From the NCBI RefSeq assembly GCF_029543125.1, contig NZ_JARQWW010000006.1, positions 1 to 64,000 of the forward strand: a stretch of 64,000 nt of DNA. The letters run 5' to 3'. This document shows, piece by piece, positions 31,017 to 39,431 of this stretch (within the stretch, counting starts at the first letter, position 1; every line of letters begins with the position of its first letter). This DNA comes from Caulobacter segnis (GTDB lineage Bacteria; Pseudomonadota; Alphaproteobacteria; Caulobacterales; Caulobacteraceae). The notes beneath the pieces were generated by a model. That model saw only the letters and a program-made list of their open reading frames with translations, was not told where the DNA came from and did not search any database. The translations under genes and the position numbers were made by a program.

Positions 31017-32395
31017 CGACGCTGATCGCGATCACCCGCCATGAACTGCGCCGCGCCCTGCGCGACCGCGCCCTGCCCTGGCTTCTCGTCCTGTTCGCCG
31101 CCCTGGCCGCCTATGGCGCCTGGAACGGCGCCCAGTGGGCGAAGGAGCGCGCCGCCACCGTTCAGTTGATCACCGATGAGCTCGGCCCCCTGGTCGAGAT
31201 GCGCCGCGAACAGCTGGCCGAGGCGCCGGCCGGGACCTGGCCCTTCTCGTCCACCCCGCAGCTCGCGCCCTTCCGCCTGGTGCTACGGCCCGGCGCCATG
31301 GCCGCCCTGTCCATCGGCCAGGCCGAGGCCTATCCCTATGCCGCGCGGATGATCCCGCTGCAGGACATCACCATGTTCGACTACTTCAAGGTCGACGTGG
31401 ACAATCCCGCCGTGCGCGCCGCCGGGCGTTTCGACCTGGCCTTCGTCATCGTCTTCGTCCTGCCGCTGGTCCTGCTGGCGGCCGCCTTCGACCTGTGGTC
31501 GCGGGAGCGGGAGCGCGGGGTGGCGGCCATGGTCCTGTCCCAGCCGGTCGGACCGCTCAGCCTGCTGGCGGGCAAGGCCCTGGCGCGGGCGCTCCTCGTC
31601 CTGCCGCCGGTGATCGCCATCGTCCTGGCGAGCCTCATCGCCTTCGGGGCCAGCCAGCCGGAGGGCCTGGCCGCCACGGCCGTCGTGGTCCTGGTCTATG
31701 GCCTGTTCTGGATCGCCCTGGCCGCCCTGATCAATGTCTTCGCCCGCCGCTCCACCGACGCCGCCCTGGCCGGCGGCGCGGCTTGGCTGGCCATCGGGGT
31801 CCTGGCCCCCGCCCTGGCGCTGGCCACGGCCAATGTGGTCTCGCCCGCCCCGTCGGAGCTTCAGTTCTCCGCCAACTACCTCGAACAGAGCCGCGCCATC
31901 CGCAAGGAACAGCGCGAGGCCCGCGGGCCGGAGCTCCCCGGCGATCCCGCCCCAAAGATCCCCGACCGCATCCGCAACTTCTTCAAGGAGCGGACGGCGG
32001 AGGACCAGCGCCTCGCGCCGTTGGTCCAGAGCCAGCTTCAGGCCCGCGCCGAACGCCGGGCGGTGCTGGACGCCCTGCGCCTGTTCCTGCCGTCGGTGGC
32101 CGTGCAGGACGCCCTGGACCGCATCGCCGGAGCAGACGCCGACCGCGCTGTCGCCTTCCAGTCCCAGGCCATGAGCTTCACCGCCCAGACCAAGGCCTGG
32201 CTGGCCCAGCGCCTGGCGAACGACCAGCCCCTGGCGTCGGAGGACTACGACCACCTGCCGCGCTTCCAGTTCCGTGAAGCCCCCGCCGGCGCCTTCCAAA
32301 CCGGCGTCCTCGTCGATCTGGCCGCGCTCGCCGCCGCCATCGCCTTTCTCGCCGCCGGCGCCGTTCTTGGCCGCCGGTCGGCCGCCAGCCTCTAG
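31013..32395 (+). CDS. ABC-2 type transporter permease, DUF3526-like (second subunit)
   Basis: A 460-residue permease starting with GTG at 31013, overlapping the previous stop by four bases. It has the same layout as its neighbour: TM near 22-40 (LPWLLVLFAALAAYGAWNG), a long loop, then a bundle including VIVFVLPLVLLAAAFDLWSR with ERERGVAAMVLSQPVGPLSL as the coupling region, further helices to about 280, a soluble segment (residues 290-420), and a final helix (LAALAAAIAFLAAGAVLG). Two homologous but distinct subunits suggest a heterodimeric membrane domain. The soluble loops probably face the periplasm and meet the substrate. Confidence 0.82.
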   Translation: MTTLIAITRHELRRALRDRALPWLLVLFAALAAYGAWNGAQWAKERAATVQLITDELGPLVEMRREQLAEAPAGTWPFSSTPQLAPFRLVLRPGAMAALSIGQAEAYPYAARMIPLQDITMFDYFKVDVDNPAVRAAGRFDLAFVIVFVLPLVLLAAAFDLWSRERERGVAAMVLSQPVGPLSLLAGKALARALLVLPPVIAIVLASLIAFGASQPEGLAATAVVVLVYGLFWIALAALINVFARRSTDAALAGGAAWLAIGVLAPALALATANVVSPAPSELQFSANYLEQSRAIRKEQREARGPELPGDPAPKIPDRIRNFFKERTAEDQRLAPLVQSQLQARAERRAVLDALRLFLPSVAVQDALDRIAGADADRAVAFQSQAMSFTAQTKAWLAQRLANDQPLASEDYDHLPRFQFREAPAGAFQTGVLVDLAALAAAIAFLAAGAVLGRRSAASL

Positions 32396-32406
32396 GAGAC
32401 GCCGTC

Positions 32407-33117
32407 ATGCTCACGGCCACCGGACTGACCAAGACCTACGGCGCGCACACCGCCCTGGACCACCTCGACCTCGCCGTCGCGCCGGGCGAGATCTATTGCC
32501 TGCTCGGCGCCAACGGAGCGGGCAAGTCGACGACCATCAAGCTGTTCCTCGGCCTGCTGCAGCCCACCGCCGGCTCGGCTTCCGTCAACGGGATCGAGGT
32601 CGCCCGCGATCCGCTCGGCGCCCGCCGCCACCTGCTCTACATCCCCGAGATGGTCGCCCTGTACGACGAGCTGACCGGGCTGGAGAACCTGGCCTACTTC
32701 GCCGATCTGGGTCAGGTGCAGGACCGTTCTCCCGCCCGGCTGAAGGCGTGCCTGGCCGAGGCCGGGCTTCAGGAGTCCGCCTTCGACCGCCGGGTCAGCG
32801 GCTATTCCAAGGGCATGCGCCAGAAGGTCGGCATCGCCCTGGCCATCGCCAAGCAGGCCAAGGCCCTGCTGCTGGACGAGCCCACCTCCGGCCTCGACCC
32901 GCAGGCCTCGGCCGAGTTCCACGACCTGCTCAGCCGCCAGCGCGACCGCGGCGCCGCGATCCTCATGGCCACCCACGACCTTTTCCGCGCGCGGGAGGTG
33001 GGCGACACCATCGGCCTGATGCGGGCCGGCAAGCTTCGTCGCACCTTGCCCGCCGCCTCGGTCACCGCCCAGGACCTGGAGGCCCTGTATCTGGAGGAGA
33101 TGGCCGTCACCGCCTGA
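32407..33117 (+). CDS. ABC transporter ATP-binding protein of the TonB-linked system
   Basis: A 236-residue ATPase that energises the two permeases encoded upstream. Walker A is GANGAGKSTTIK, the signature is VSGYSKGMRQKVGIALAIA (SGYSKGM variant seen in ABC-2 exporters), Walker B is ALLLDEPTSGLDP, and the switch His lies in LMATHDLF. It lies 11 bp downstream of the second permease and ends the operon, converging with the LysR gene. NosF/CcmA-like ATPases of this type usually drive export or extrusion, which sits oddly with an uptake receptor in the same operon. Confidence 0.9.
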   Translation: MLTATGLTKTYGAHTALDHLDLAVAPGEIYCLLGANGAGKSTTIKLFLGLLQPTAGSASVNGIEVARDPLGARRHLLYIPEMVALYDELTGLENLAYFADLGQVQDRSPARLKACLAEAGLQESAFDRRVSGYSKGMRQKVGIALAIAKQAKALLLDEPTSGLDPQASAEFHDLLSRQRDRGAAILMATHDLFRAREVGDTIGLMRAGKLRRTLPAASVTAQDLEALYLEEMAVTA

Positions 33118-33126
33118 CGGCCGATC

Positions 33127-34023
33127 TTACCCGCGATACCGCATCGCCTCGACCAGCAGCGAGAAGGCCGGGCTGAGCTGACGGCGGCTGGGATAGTAAA
33201 GGTGATAGCCGGCGAACGGCGCGCACCAGTCGGTCAGGACCGGGACCAGATCGCCCCGGTCGATGTGGGCCTGCAGCATGACGTCGGGCAGGAAGGCGAT
33301 GCCCAGGCCCCGCAGCGCCGACCCGATGATCAGGTCGGCGCTGTTGAACGCAAGCTGCCCGTCCACCCGCACCCGCAGCTCGCGCCCGTCCTTGTCGTCG
33401 AACTCCCAGGCGTAAAGCGCGCCATAGGTGGGCAGGCGCATGTTGATGCAGTTGTGCGCCGTCAGGTCCTGGGGCGTCAGCGGCTTGGGCCGGTCGGCGA
33501 AATAGGCCGGCGACGCCGCCGCCATCATCCGCAGGTCAGGGCCGACCGGCGCCGCGATCATGTCCTTGGCCACCGTGCCGCCGAAGCGGATGCCGGCGTC
33601 GTACCGCTCGGCCACGATGTCGGTCAGGCCGTAGTCCACCACCACCTCCACATGGATGTCGGGATGGGCCGGCAACAGCCGCTCCAGCGCCGGCAGGATG
33701 ACCGTAGCCGCCGCGTGCTCCGTCGCCGTGATCCGGAAGTTGCCCGCCGGCCGGTCGCGCAGCTCGCTCAGGGCCGCCAGCTCCGCGTCGATCTCGTCCA
33801 GGCGCGGGCCGATGGTCTGCAGCAGCCGCTCCCCCGCGTCCGTCGTGGTCACGTTGCGCGTGGTGCGGGTCAGCAGCCGCACGCCCAGCCGCGCCTCAAG
33901 ACCCCTGATCGTGTGGCTCAGCGCCGACTGCGACACGCCCAGATTGGCCGCCGCCCGGGTGAAGCTGCGCTGCCGCGCCACCGCCAGAAACGCCGACAGG
34001 TCGTTGATGTTGGTCCGGGCCAT
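33127..34023 (-). CDS. LysR-family transcriptional regulator
   Basis: A 298-residue regulator with an N-terminal helix-turn-helix (DLSAFLAVARQRSFTRAAAN, LGVSQSALSHTIRGLEARLG) and a C-terminal two-lobed ligand domain (GNFRITATEHAAATVILPAL, YDAGIRFGGTVAKDM). It belongs to the large AaeR/YafC-like group that commonly regulates an adjacent oxidoreductase. It is divergent from an alcohol dehydrogenase gene with a palindrome between them (34043-34061), so control of that gene is likely. Inducer unknown, possibly an aldehyde. Confidence 0.93.
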   Translation of the reverse strand: MARTNINDLSAFLAVARQRSFTRAAANLGVSQSALSHTIRGLEARLGVRLLTRTTRNVTTTDAGERLLQTIGPRLDEIDAELAALSELRDRPAGNFRITATEHAAATVILPALERLLPAHPDIHVEVVVDYGLTDIVAERYDAGIRFGGTVAKDMIAAPVGPDLRMMAAASPAYFADRPKPLTPQDLTAHNCINMRLPTYGALYAWEFDDKDGRELRVRVDGQLAFNSADLIIGSALRGLGIAFLPDVMLQAHIDRGDLVPVLTDWCAPFAGYHLYYPSRRQLSPAFSLLVEAMRYRG

Positions 34024-34042
34024 GGCCGCCGGCTCCGCGAAT

Positions 34043-34061
34043 TCATGATCTCAGCTCATGA
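34043..34061. promoter_or_regulatory. Probable LysR-type operator
   Basis: TCATGA-TCTCAGC-TCATGA is a 19-bp palindrome 20 bp upstream of the LysR start, within the divergent region shared with the alcohol dehydrogenase. Embedded ATGA-N7-TCAT fits the T-N11-A rule of LysR sites. Confidence 0.5.
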
Positions 34062-34175
34062 CTACATGCCACATTCCGCCCCTAATCCCAGCAATCGCGA
34101 AGCCTTACCTTGCCCTGCGGACGACGCGACGGCGGCCGTCCTTTCCGTTCGACTTCACGCGAGGGCTCTCTCCCC

Positions 34176-35234
34176 ATGACCGCTAAAGCCTATGGCGCGC
34201 ACGCCGCCGACAAACCCCTCGAACCCATGGACATCGTCCGCCGCGCCCCTGGCGAAAAGGACGTGCAGATCGAGATCGCCTATTGCGGCGTCTGCCACTC
34301 CGACCTTCACACCGTCCGCTCCGAATGGGGCGGCACCCTGTATCCCTGCGTTCCCGGCCACGAGATCGTCGGCCGCGTCTCCGCCGTCGGCTCGGGCGTG
34401 ACCAGGTTCAAGGAAGGCGACGTGGTCGGCGTCGGCTGCATGGTCGGCAGCTGCAAGAGCTGCCGCTCCTGCGACGAAGGGCTTGAACAGTACTGCGAAG
34501 GCTCCGGCTTCGTCGGCACCTACAACGGCCCCACCGACGACGCCCCCGGCCACACCCTTGGCGGTTATTCCGACCGCATCGTGGTCGACCAGGACTTCGT
34601 CCTCAGCATCAAGCACGCGCCGGAGCAGCTCGCCGCGGTCGCCCCGCTGCTGTGCGCCGGCATCACCACCTACTCGCCCCTGCGTCACTGGAACGTCGGT
34701 CCGGGCAAGAAGGTCGGGATCGTCGGCATCGGCGGCCTGGGCCACATGGGGGTCAAGCTGGCCCACGCCATGGGCGCCCACGTGGTGGCCTTCACCACCT
34801 CGGAGTCCAAACGCCAGGAAGCCCTGGACCTGGGCGCCGACGAGGTGGTCGTCTCCCGCAACGCCGACGAGATGGCGGCGCACGCCAACAGCTTCGACTT
34901 CATCCTCAACACCGTCTCGGTCAGCCACAACCTGGACGCCTTCACCGCCCTGCTGAAGCGTGACGGCGCCCTGTGCCTGGTCGGCGTGCCGGAGCATTCC
35001 CACCCGTCGCCGAACGTCGGAACGCTCATCTTCGGCCGCAAGTCGATCGCCGGCTCCCTGATCGGCGGCATCGCCGAGACCCAGGAGATGCTCGATTTCT
35101 GCGCCGAGAAGGGGATCGTCTCCGACATCGAGATGATCCGCATCCAGCAGATCGACGAAGCCTATGAGCGGATGCAGCGCAGCGACGTGAAGTACCGCTT
35201 CGTCATCGACAACGCTTCCTTGCAGGACGCGTAA
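34176..35234 (+). CDS. Zinc-dependent NAD(P)H alcohol dehydrogenase/aldehyde reductase (YahK/CAD type)
   Basis: A 352-residue medium-chain dehydrogenase probably reducing aldehydes with NADPH. With the start at 34176 the catalytic zinc ligands are Cys40 (YCGVCHSDLHT) and His62-Glu63 (PGHEIVG). The four structural-zinc cysteines lie in GCMVGSCKSCRSCDEGLEQYC-like spacing near 90-110. The Rossmann motif is GIGGLGHMGVKLAHAMGAH and substrate-domain residues TTSESKRQEALDLGADEVV follow. It resembles the cinnamyl-alcohol-dehydrogenase-like bacterial aldehyde reductases. Regulation by the divergent LysR protein is likely. A composite repeat lies downstream. Confidence 0.9.
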   Translation: MTAKAYGAHAADKPLEPMDIVRRAPGEKDVQIEIAYCGVCHSDLHTVRSEWGGTLYPCVPGHEIVGRVSAVGSGVTRFKEGDVVGVGCMVGSCKSCRSCDEGLEQYCEGSGFVGTYNGPTDDAPGHTLGGYSDRIVVDQDFVLSIKHAPEQLAAVAPLLCAGITTYSPLRHWNVGPGKKVGIVGIGGLGHMGVKLAHAMGAHVVAFTTSESKRQEALDLGADEVVVSRNADEMAAHANSFDFILNTVSVSHNLDAFTALLKRDGALCLVGVPEHSHPSPNVGTLIFGRKSIAGSLIGGIAETQEMLDFCAEKGIVSDIEMIRIQQIDEAYERMQRSDVKYRFVIDNASLQDA

Positions 35235-35246
35235 AGACCACCTGAC

Positions 35247-35412
35247 TTCCGCTCATCCCCGCGAAGGCGGATGGGCGGGGATCGGGAAGCCGTGCGTCCC
35301 CCCGGGACCGGCTTCGCCGGCCCGAGGGCAGGCTCCGACAGGCTCAGGATGACGAACTCAGTGCAAAGAGCTCGTCATGCTGAGCGGGGGCGTCAGCGAC
35401 CAGTCGAGCACG
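35247..35412. repeat. Intergenic repeats, families B-like and E
   Basis: CCGCTCATCCCCGCGAAGG (B-like, degenerate) is followed by family E at 35336-35412: GCTCAGGATGACGA and TCGTCATGCTGAGC form a long imperfect hairpin also recognisable near 10660. The 190-bp gap between convergent genes contains no reading frame I would defend. Confidence 0.6.
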
Positions 35413-35425
35413 CAACCCCCAACCG

Positions 35426-36580
35426 CTACAGATACTTCATCCACCACCGTCCGCTTCGCCGCTTCACGCCCGCGAACCAGCGGCAGGCGTACCAGCACGG
35501 AACCGCGACCACCGCCGCCAGCAGCCACAACCAGGCCACGCCCGGCACGCTGAACACCTCGCCCTGATTGGGCCCGAACACCGCCAGCGCCGCCAGGTTC
35601 AGCAGGTGCAGGCCGTAGAGGTGGATCAGATAGAAGAACAGCGGCGCCCCGCCGAACACGGCCAGCAGTCCCACCAGCCGCTCCGGCGCTTTCTCCAGCC
35701 CCGCCAGCAGCAGCGCGCCCACGCCCAGGGTCAGCAGCACGAAGTCGGCCGAGGGCGGATACTTGGTCATGTTCAGAAAGCTCATCACCGTGCGGAGAGT
35801 GTCCCCCTGCGCCGCCCACGGCGTCGGCTCCCCATAGACGTTGATCGCCCGCAGCGCCGCGAACAGGGCCAACATGGTCACGCCCGTGATCGCCAACCGG
35901 CGGCGGCGCGCGGCGCCCTCCCCCGCGAACCACGGCCCGATGGCGTAGCCCAGGGCCGCGATCCCGATCCACGGCAATAGCGGATAGGACGTCCGCACCC
36001 GCCCGCCCCAGGGCATGTCGATGAAGCCTCGCTCATGCAGGATCGCCCAGACCGCATGGCCCGGCTCGCCCTTGGCGAAGGTGATGGGGTCCAGCAGGTT
36101 GTGGCCCAGCACGATGACCAGCCCCACGGCGATCAGGGCCGGACGCGGCAGGTGGACCAGACCCGCCAGGGCGATCATCGACAGGCCGATGGCCCAGATC
36201 ACCTGCAGGTACAGGGTCGAGGGCGTGAGGGAGAAGGTCCAGGCGAAGCTGATCACCGTCAGCTCCAGCCCCACCAGGAACAGGCCGCGCTTCAGCAGGA
36301 AGCTCGACGCCGCCTTCGCCCCGCCCTGCTTGGCGCCGTACAGCCACGCCCCCAGCCCGGTCAGGGCCACGAACACCGGCGCGCACAAGTGGGCCGACAG
36401 CCGCGTGAAGAACAGCGCCGGCTCCGTCGCCTGCACGTCCATGGGGTCCGAGACCTGGGCGTGGATGAAGAAGAACTCCCGCGCGTGGTCCACCAGCATC
36501 AGCAGGATCACCAGCCCCCGCAGGGCGTCGATGGAGCGGATGCGGCCAGTGGGCGCGGCGGCGGGAGCGGTTGACATCAT
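35426..36580 (-). CDS. DUF1624/HGSNAT-type acyltransferase-like membrane protein
   Basis: A 384-residue polytopic protein with roughly ten membrane helices. The N-terminus GRIRSIDALRGLVILLMLVD followed by HAREFFFIHAQ is the hallmark of the DUF1624/heparan-glucosaminide acetyltransferase-like family, where an intramembrane His (here the HAR His) is proposed to carry acyl transfer. FFYLIHLYGLHLLNLAALAV near 320-340 is the conserved C-terminal region. It is divergent from the second TonB receptor and shares its promoter region and Zur-like palindrome, suggesting joint metal-responsive expression. Substrate unknown; modification of a periplasmic ligand or envelope glycan is conceivable. Confidence 0.82.
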   Translation of the reverse strand: MMSTAPAAAPTGRIRSIDALRGLVILLMLVDHAREFFFIHAQVSDPMDVQATEPALFFTRLSAHLCAPVFVALTGLGAWLYGAKQGGAKAASSFLLKRGLFLVGLELTVISFAWTFSLTPSTLYLQVIWAIGLSMIALAGLVHLPRPALIAVGLVIVLGHNLLDPITFAKGEPGHAVWAILHERGFIDMPWGGRVRTSYPLLPWIGIAALGYAIGPWFAGEGAARRRRLAITGVTMLALFAALRAINVYGEPTPWAAQGDTLRTVMSFLNMTKYPPSADFVLLTLGVGALLLAGLEKAPERLVGLLAVFGGAPLFFYLIHLYGLHLLNLAALAVFGPNQGEVFSVPGVAWLWLLAAVVAVPCWYACRWFAGVKRRSGRWWMKYL

Positions 36581-36604
36581 AACGGTCGAGCCAGTAACCG
36601 ATAT

Positions 36605-36617
36605 GTAATAACATTAC
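36605..36617. promoter_or_regulatory. Zur-like palindrome between DUF1624 gene and TonB receptor
   Basis: GTAATAACATTAC, preceded by TAT, lies 25 bp before the DUF1624 start and 15 bp before the receptor start. It is the second instance of GTWATAWCATWAC in the window (first at 27337) and could repress both divergent genes at once. Zur as the binder is inferred. Confidence 0.6.
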
Positions 36618-36631
36618 AAACGGAGTTGCTG

Positions 36632-38701
36632 GTGTCCTTCCTTTCGACCTGCGCGAGCCTGTGCCTGCTCGCCGCCCCTGAACCGACGCAGGTCGAACCG
36701 GTGAAGCCCGACGCCGCCCATGAGGTCGGCGAGATCGTCATCCTCGGCCGCCGGGGCGTGGCCCGCGACGTGACCCTCAGCGCCGGCGCGGTGACGGAGC
36801 GCATGTCTCCGTCCAGCCGCGCGGTGGAGAGCGACCTGCTGGAGGCCGTGGGCGCCGTGCGCCTGGCCGACGCGCTTGAGCTGGTCAGCGGCGTCAGCCA
36901 GCAGAACAACCGCGGCGGGGTCATGGACAACTTCGCCATCCGCGGATTCCTGGGCACGCCCGACGGTGGGGCCGAGTACTATGTGGACGGCTTCCTGGCC
37001 AACCGCGGCCTGGCCCCGCCCCGCGACCCGGCCACGGCCGAGCGGATCGAGATCCTGAAAGGCCCCGCCGGCGCCCTGTTCGGCGACATCGACCCCGCCG
37101 GCCGGGTCAACATCGTCTCCAAGACCGCGCGCTTCGAGCGCGCCGTCAGCCTAACCGCCACCGTCGGCTACTTCGGCCTGCGCCGCGGCGAGGTCGACCT
37201 GACCGGTCCGCTGACCGACAACCTCGCCGCCCGCTTGGTGGTGGCCGCCGAGCACAGCGACGGCTGGCGCGACCATGTGGACCTGGACCGCCAGGTCATC
37301 GCCCCATCCCTCACCTGGCGGCCGACCGACGACCTGCGCCTGACCTATGTGGGCGAGTTCACCCGCTTCGACACGCCCTTCGACCGGGGCCTGCCCGCCC
37401 TGAACGGCGACGCCTTGGCCATCCCCCGCTCGCGCTATTTCGGCGAGCCCGCCGATGGGACCACCAAGTTCCGCAACGAGCGGCATCAGGTCACCGGCGA
37501 CTGGCATCTCAACGAGGACTGGAGCCTGAACGGCGGCTTCGCCTACCGCACCGGCACGCTGAGGGGCCTGTCCAGCGACCATTCCCGACTGGTGGGCGAC
37601 ACCCTGTGGCGCCAGCGCCGTGAGCGCGACTTCAGCACCCAGGACATCTCCGGCCGGCTGGAGCTGAACGGCCGCGTCGAAGCCGCCGGGACCCACAATC
37701 TGGGCTTCGGGGTGAAGGCCTACACCATGGACTTCCAGGAGCGCTGGCAGCGCCGCAACCCCACCGCCGCCGCGCCCTATCCGATCGACGTCCACAACCC
37801 GGTCTATGGCGGCCCGCAGCCGACCCTCGCGCCCTTCACCGACAACCGCGAGACCCGCGACGTCGTCACCCTCTACGCCCAGGACCTGTGGGAGGTCACC
37901 GACCGCCTCAGCCTGCTGGGCGGCCTGCGCTACGACAACTACCGCCAGAAGATCCGCAACAACCGCACCGGCGCGGTGGGCAAGGCAGAGGACAACCCCC
38001 TCGACTGGCGCCTGGCCGGCCGCTACCGCCTGGCCGAGGCCTGGACCCTGCACGCCAGCTACGGCCGCTCCTTCGTCCTGAATTCGGGCACCGGCCGCAC
38101 CGGCGCGGGCTTCGCGCCCGAGGAGGGCAAGGGCTGGGAGGTCGGCCTCTCCGGCGCCTGGGACGACCTCGACGTGAACCTCACCTGGTTCGACATCGAA
38201 AAGCGCAACATCCTGACCAACGACCCCACCGACCCGAACTTCCTGGCCCCGGTGGGCAAGCTGACCACGCGCGGGCTGGAGCTGGACGCCGCCTGGCGCC
38301 TGGGCGAGGCCTGGCAGGTGGTGGGCAATTATGCCTGGACCGACGCCGAAACCGACGACGCCGCCTTCGCCAGCAAGGACGTGCTGAACGTCCCCGAACA
38401 CTCCGGTTCGCTCTATGTGGTCGGCCGCTTCCCGACGACCCACGGCACGGAATGGTCCGTCACCGCCGGCCTCGCCCACACCGGCGACCGCGCCGCCGCC
38501 ATCGACGGCAGCGGCGTGCGCCTGCCCGCCTACTGGAAGGCCAAGGCGGCGGTGGAGTACGGCGTCACGGAGCGGGTGAGCCTGCGCGTCGAGGCCGACA
38601 ACCTCTTCGACGAGCACTACGCCGCCAGCTCCTACAGCCCGCTCTGGATCTTCCCCGGCGCGCCGCGCGTGGTGCGGGCGTCCGTGAAGGTGGCGTTGTA
38701 A
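36632..38701 (+). CDS. TonB-dependent outer-membrane receptor, second locus
   Basis: An outer-membrane receptor of about 689 residues. The GTG at 36632 is preferred over the TTG at 36626 because GGAG lies 6 bases upstream of it; residues 1-15 (SFLSTCASLCLLAAP) are a short signal peptide. A TonB-box-like EIVILGRRG is followed by the plug (ALELVSGVSQQNNRGGVMDN, FAIRGFLGTPDGGAEYYVDG, RIEILKGPAGALFGDIDPAG) and the barrel to VVRASVKVAL. It resembles siderophore receptors but shares a Zur-like operator with the DUF1624 gene and with the first receptor operon. No inner-membrane transporter gene is adjacent here. Confidence 0.88.
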   Translation: MSFLSTCASLCLLAAPEPTQVEPVKPDAAHEVGEIVILGRRGVARDVTLSAGAVTERMSPSSRAVESDLLEAVGAVRLADALELVSGVSQQNNRGGVMDNFAIRGFLGTPDGGAEYYVDGFLANRGLAPPRDPATAERIEILKGPAGALFGDIDPAGRVNIVSKTARFERAVSLTATVGYFGLRRGEVDLTGPLTDNLAARLVVAAEHSDGWRDHVDLDRQVIAPSLTWRPTDDLRLTYVGEFTRFDTPFDRGLPALNGDALAIPRSRYFGEPADGTTKFRNERHQVTGDWHLNEDWSLNGGFAYRTGTLRGLSSDHSRLVGDTLWRQRRERDFSTQDISGRLELNGRVEAAGTHNLGFGVKAYTMDFQERWQRRNPTAAAPYPIDVHNPVYGGPQPTLAPFTDNRETRDVVTLYAQDLWEVTDRLSLLGGLRYDNYRQKIRNNRTGAVGKAEDNPLDWRLAGRYRLAEAWTLHASYGRSFVLNSGTGRTGAGFAPEEGKGWEVGLSGAWDDLDVNLTWFDIEKRNILTNDPTDPNFLAPVGKLTTRGLELDAAWRLGEAWQVVGNYAWTDAETDDAAFASKDVLNVPEHSGSLYVVGRFPTTHGTEWSVTAGLAHTGDRAAAIDGSGVRLPAYWKAKAAVEYGVTERVSLRVEADNLFDEHYAASSYSPLWIFPGAPRVVRASVKVAL

Positions 38702-38713
38702 GCCTCCCTCACC

Positions 38714-38846
38714 CGTCACCCTAGGCCTCGTGCCTAGGGCCCAGAGACTCCGCGCCGAAAGATGATCCAAGGCGGCAGCCGCCGCACCGCCTCCTTCTGA
38801 AGCTCAGCCGTTTCTGGGTCCTCGCCACAAGGGCGAGGATGACGGA
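38714..38846. repeat. Composite hairpin repeat, family D copy 1
   Basis: CGTCACCCTAGGCCTCGTGCCTAGGGCC begins the element and GGTCCTCGCCACAAGGGCGAGGATGACGG ends it, with hairpins formed inside each end. A second copy with scattered differences is at 58540-58672. It fills the gap between two convergent genes and has no coding content. Confidence 0.75.
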
Positions 38847-38874
38847 TGGGGGAAAGCCCCGCTGAGGGACCGCC

Positions 38875-39363
38875 TCACTCCCCGTAGTTCAACCGCCCGC
38901 CCTCGGCGAACATCTTGAACTTGGGCACCATCGCGCAGCGCAGCTTGCCGTCCACCATCGCCACGCGGGCCGCCTTGCCCTGTCCCGGCGCGTAGTAGCC
39001 CGCCTTCCCCGCCGCCTCGGCGCGCAGGAAGACCGGGCCGGTGAACTGGCAAACCGGCTGCTTGTCCTTCTGACCGTCCACGAGGACGCGCGTACACATC
39101 ACGTGCCCCACCCGCCGCTCGAATTTCATGCCGTAGAAACGGGTCTCCGACACCGACAGGGGCGCGGCGTCATAGGCCGCCTCGGTGATGACCGGGCACG
39201 GCTCGCCGTCCACCGACCACCGCGCGGCCTCCTGCCGGTCGGCGGCCTCCTGCTTGCGCACGTTCAGGGCCGCCGTCGCGGCGGTCCCCACCCAGACGGC
39301 GCCCACCGCCGCCCAGATCACCACCCGCTGCACGACCCGCAGATTGATCGAGTTGAACCCCAT
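38875..39363 (-). CDS. Membrane-anchored protein of unknown function
   Basis: A 162-residue protein with one N-terminal membrane helix (VVQRVVIWAAVGAVWVGTAA) and a soluble, probably periplasmic domain containing three or four cysteines (PCPVITEAAYD, MCTRVLVDGQ, PVCQFTGPVF, LRCAMVPKFKM) that could form disulfides. The ATG at 39363 is chosen because GGGAGGTG lies 6 bases upstream; a GTG three codons earlier sits inside that ribosome site. I do not recognise the family. It precedes a repeat region and follows glnE in the same direction, 68 bp away. Confidence 0.65.
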   Translation of the reverse strand: MGFNSINLRVVQRVVIWAAVGAVWVGTAATAALNVRKQEAADRQEAARWSVDGEPCPVITEAAYDAAPLSVSETRFYGMKFERRVGHVMCTRVLVDGQKDKQPVCQFTGPVFLRAEAAGKAGYYAPGQGKAARVAMVDGKLRCAMVPKFKMFAEGGRLNYGE

Positions 39364-39431
39364 CGCCGACACCTCCCTGGCGCGAAAGCGAAGGAGAGCG
39401 GCTTATCGGGGTTGTGGCAAGGCTTGAGCGC

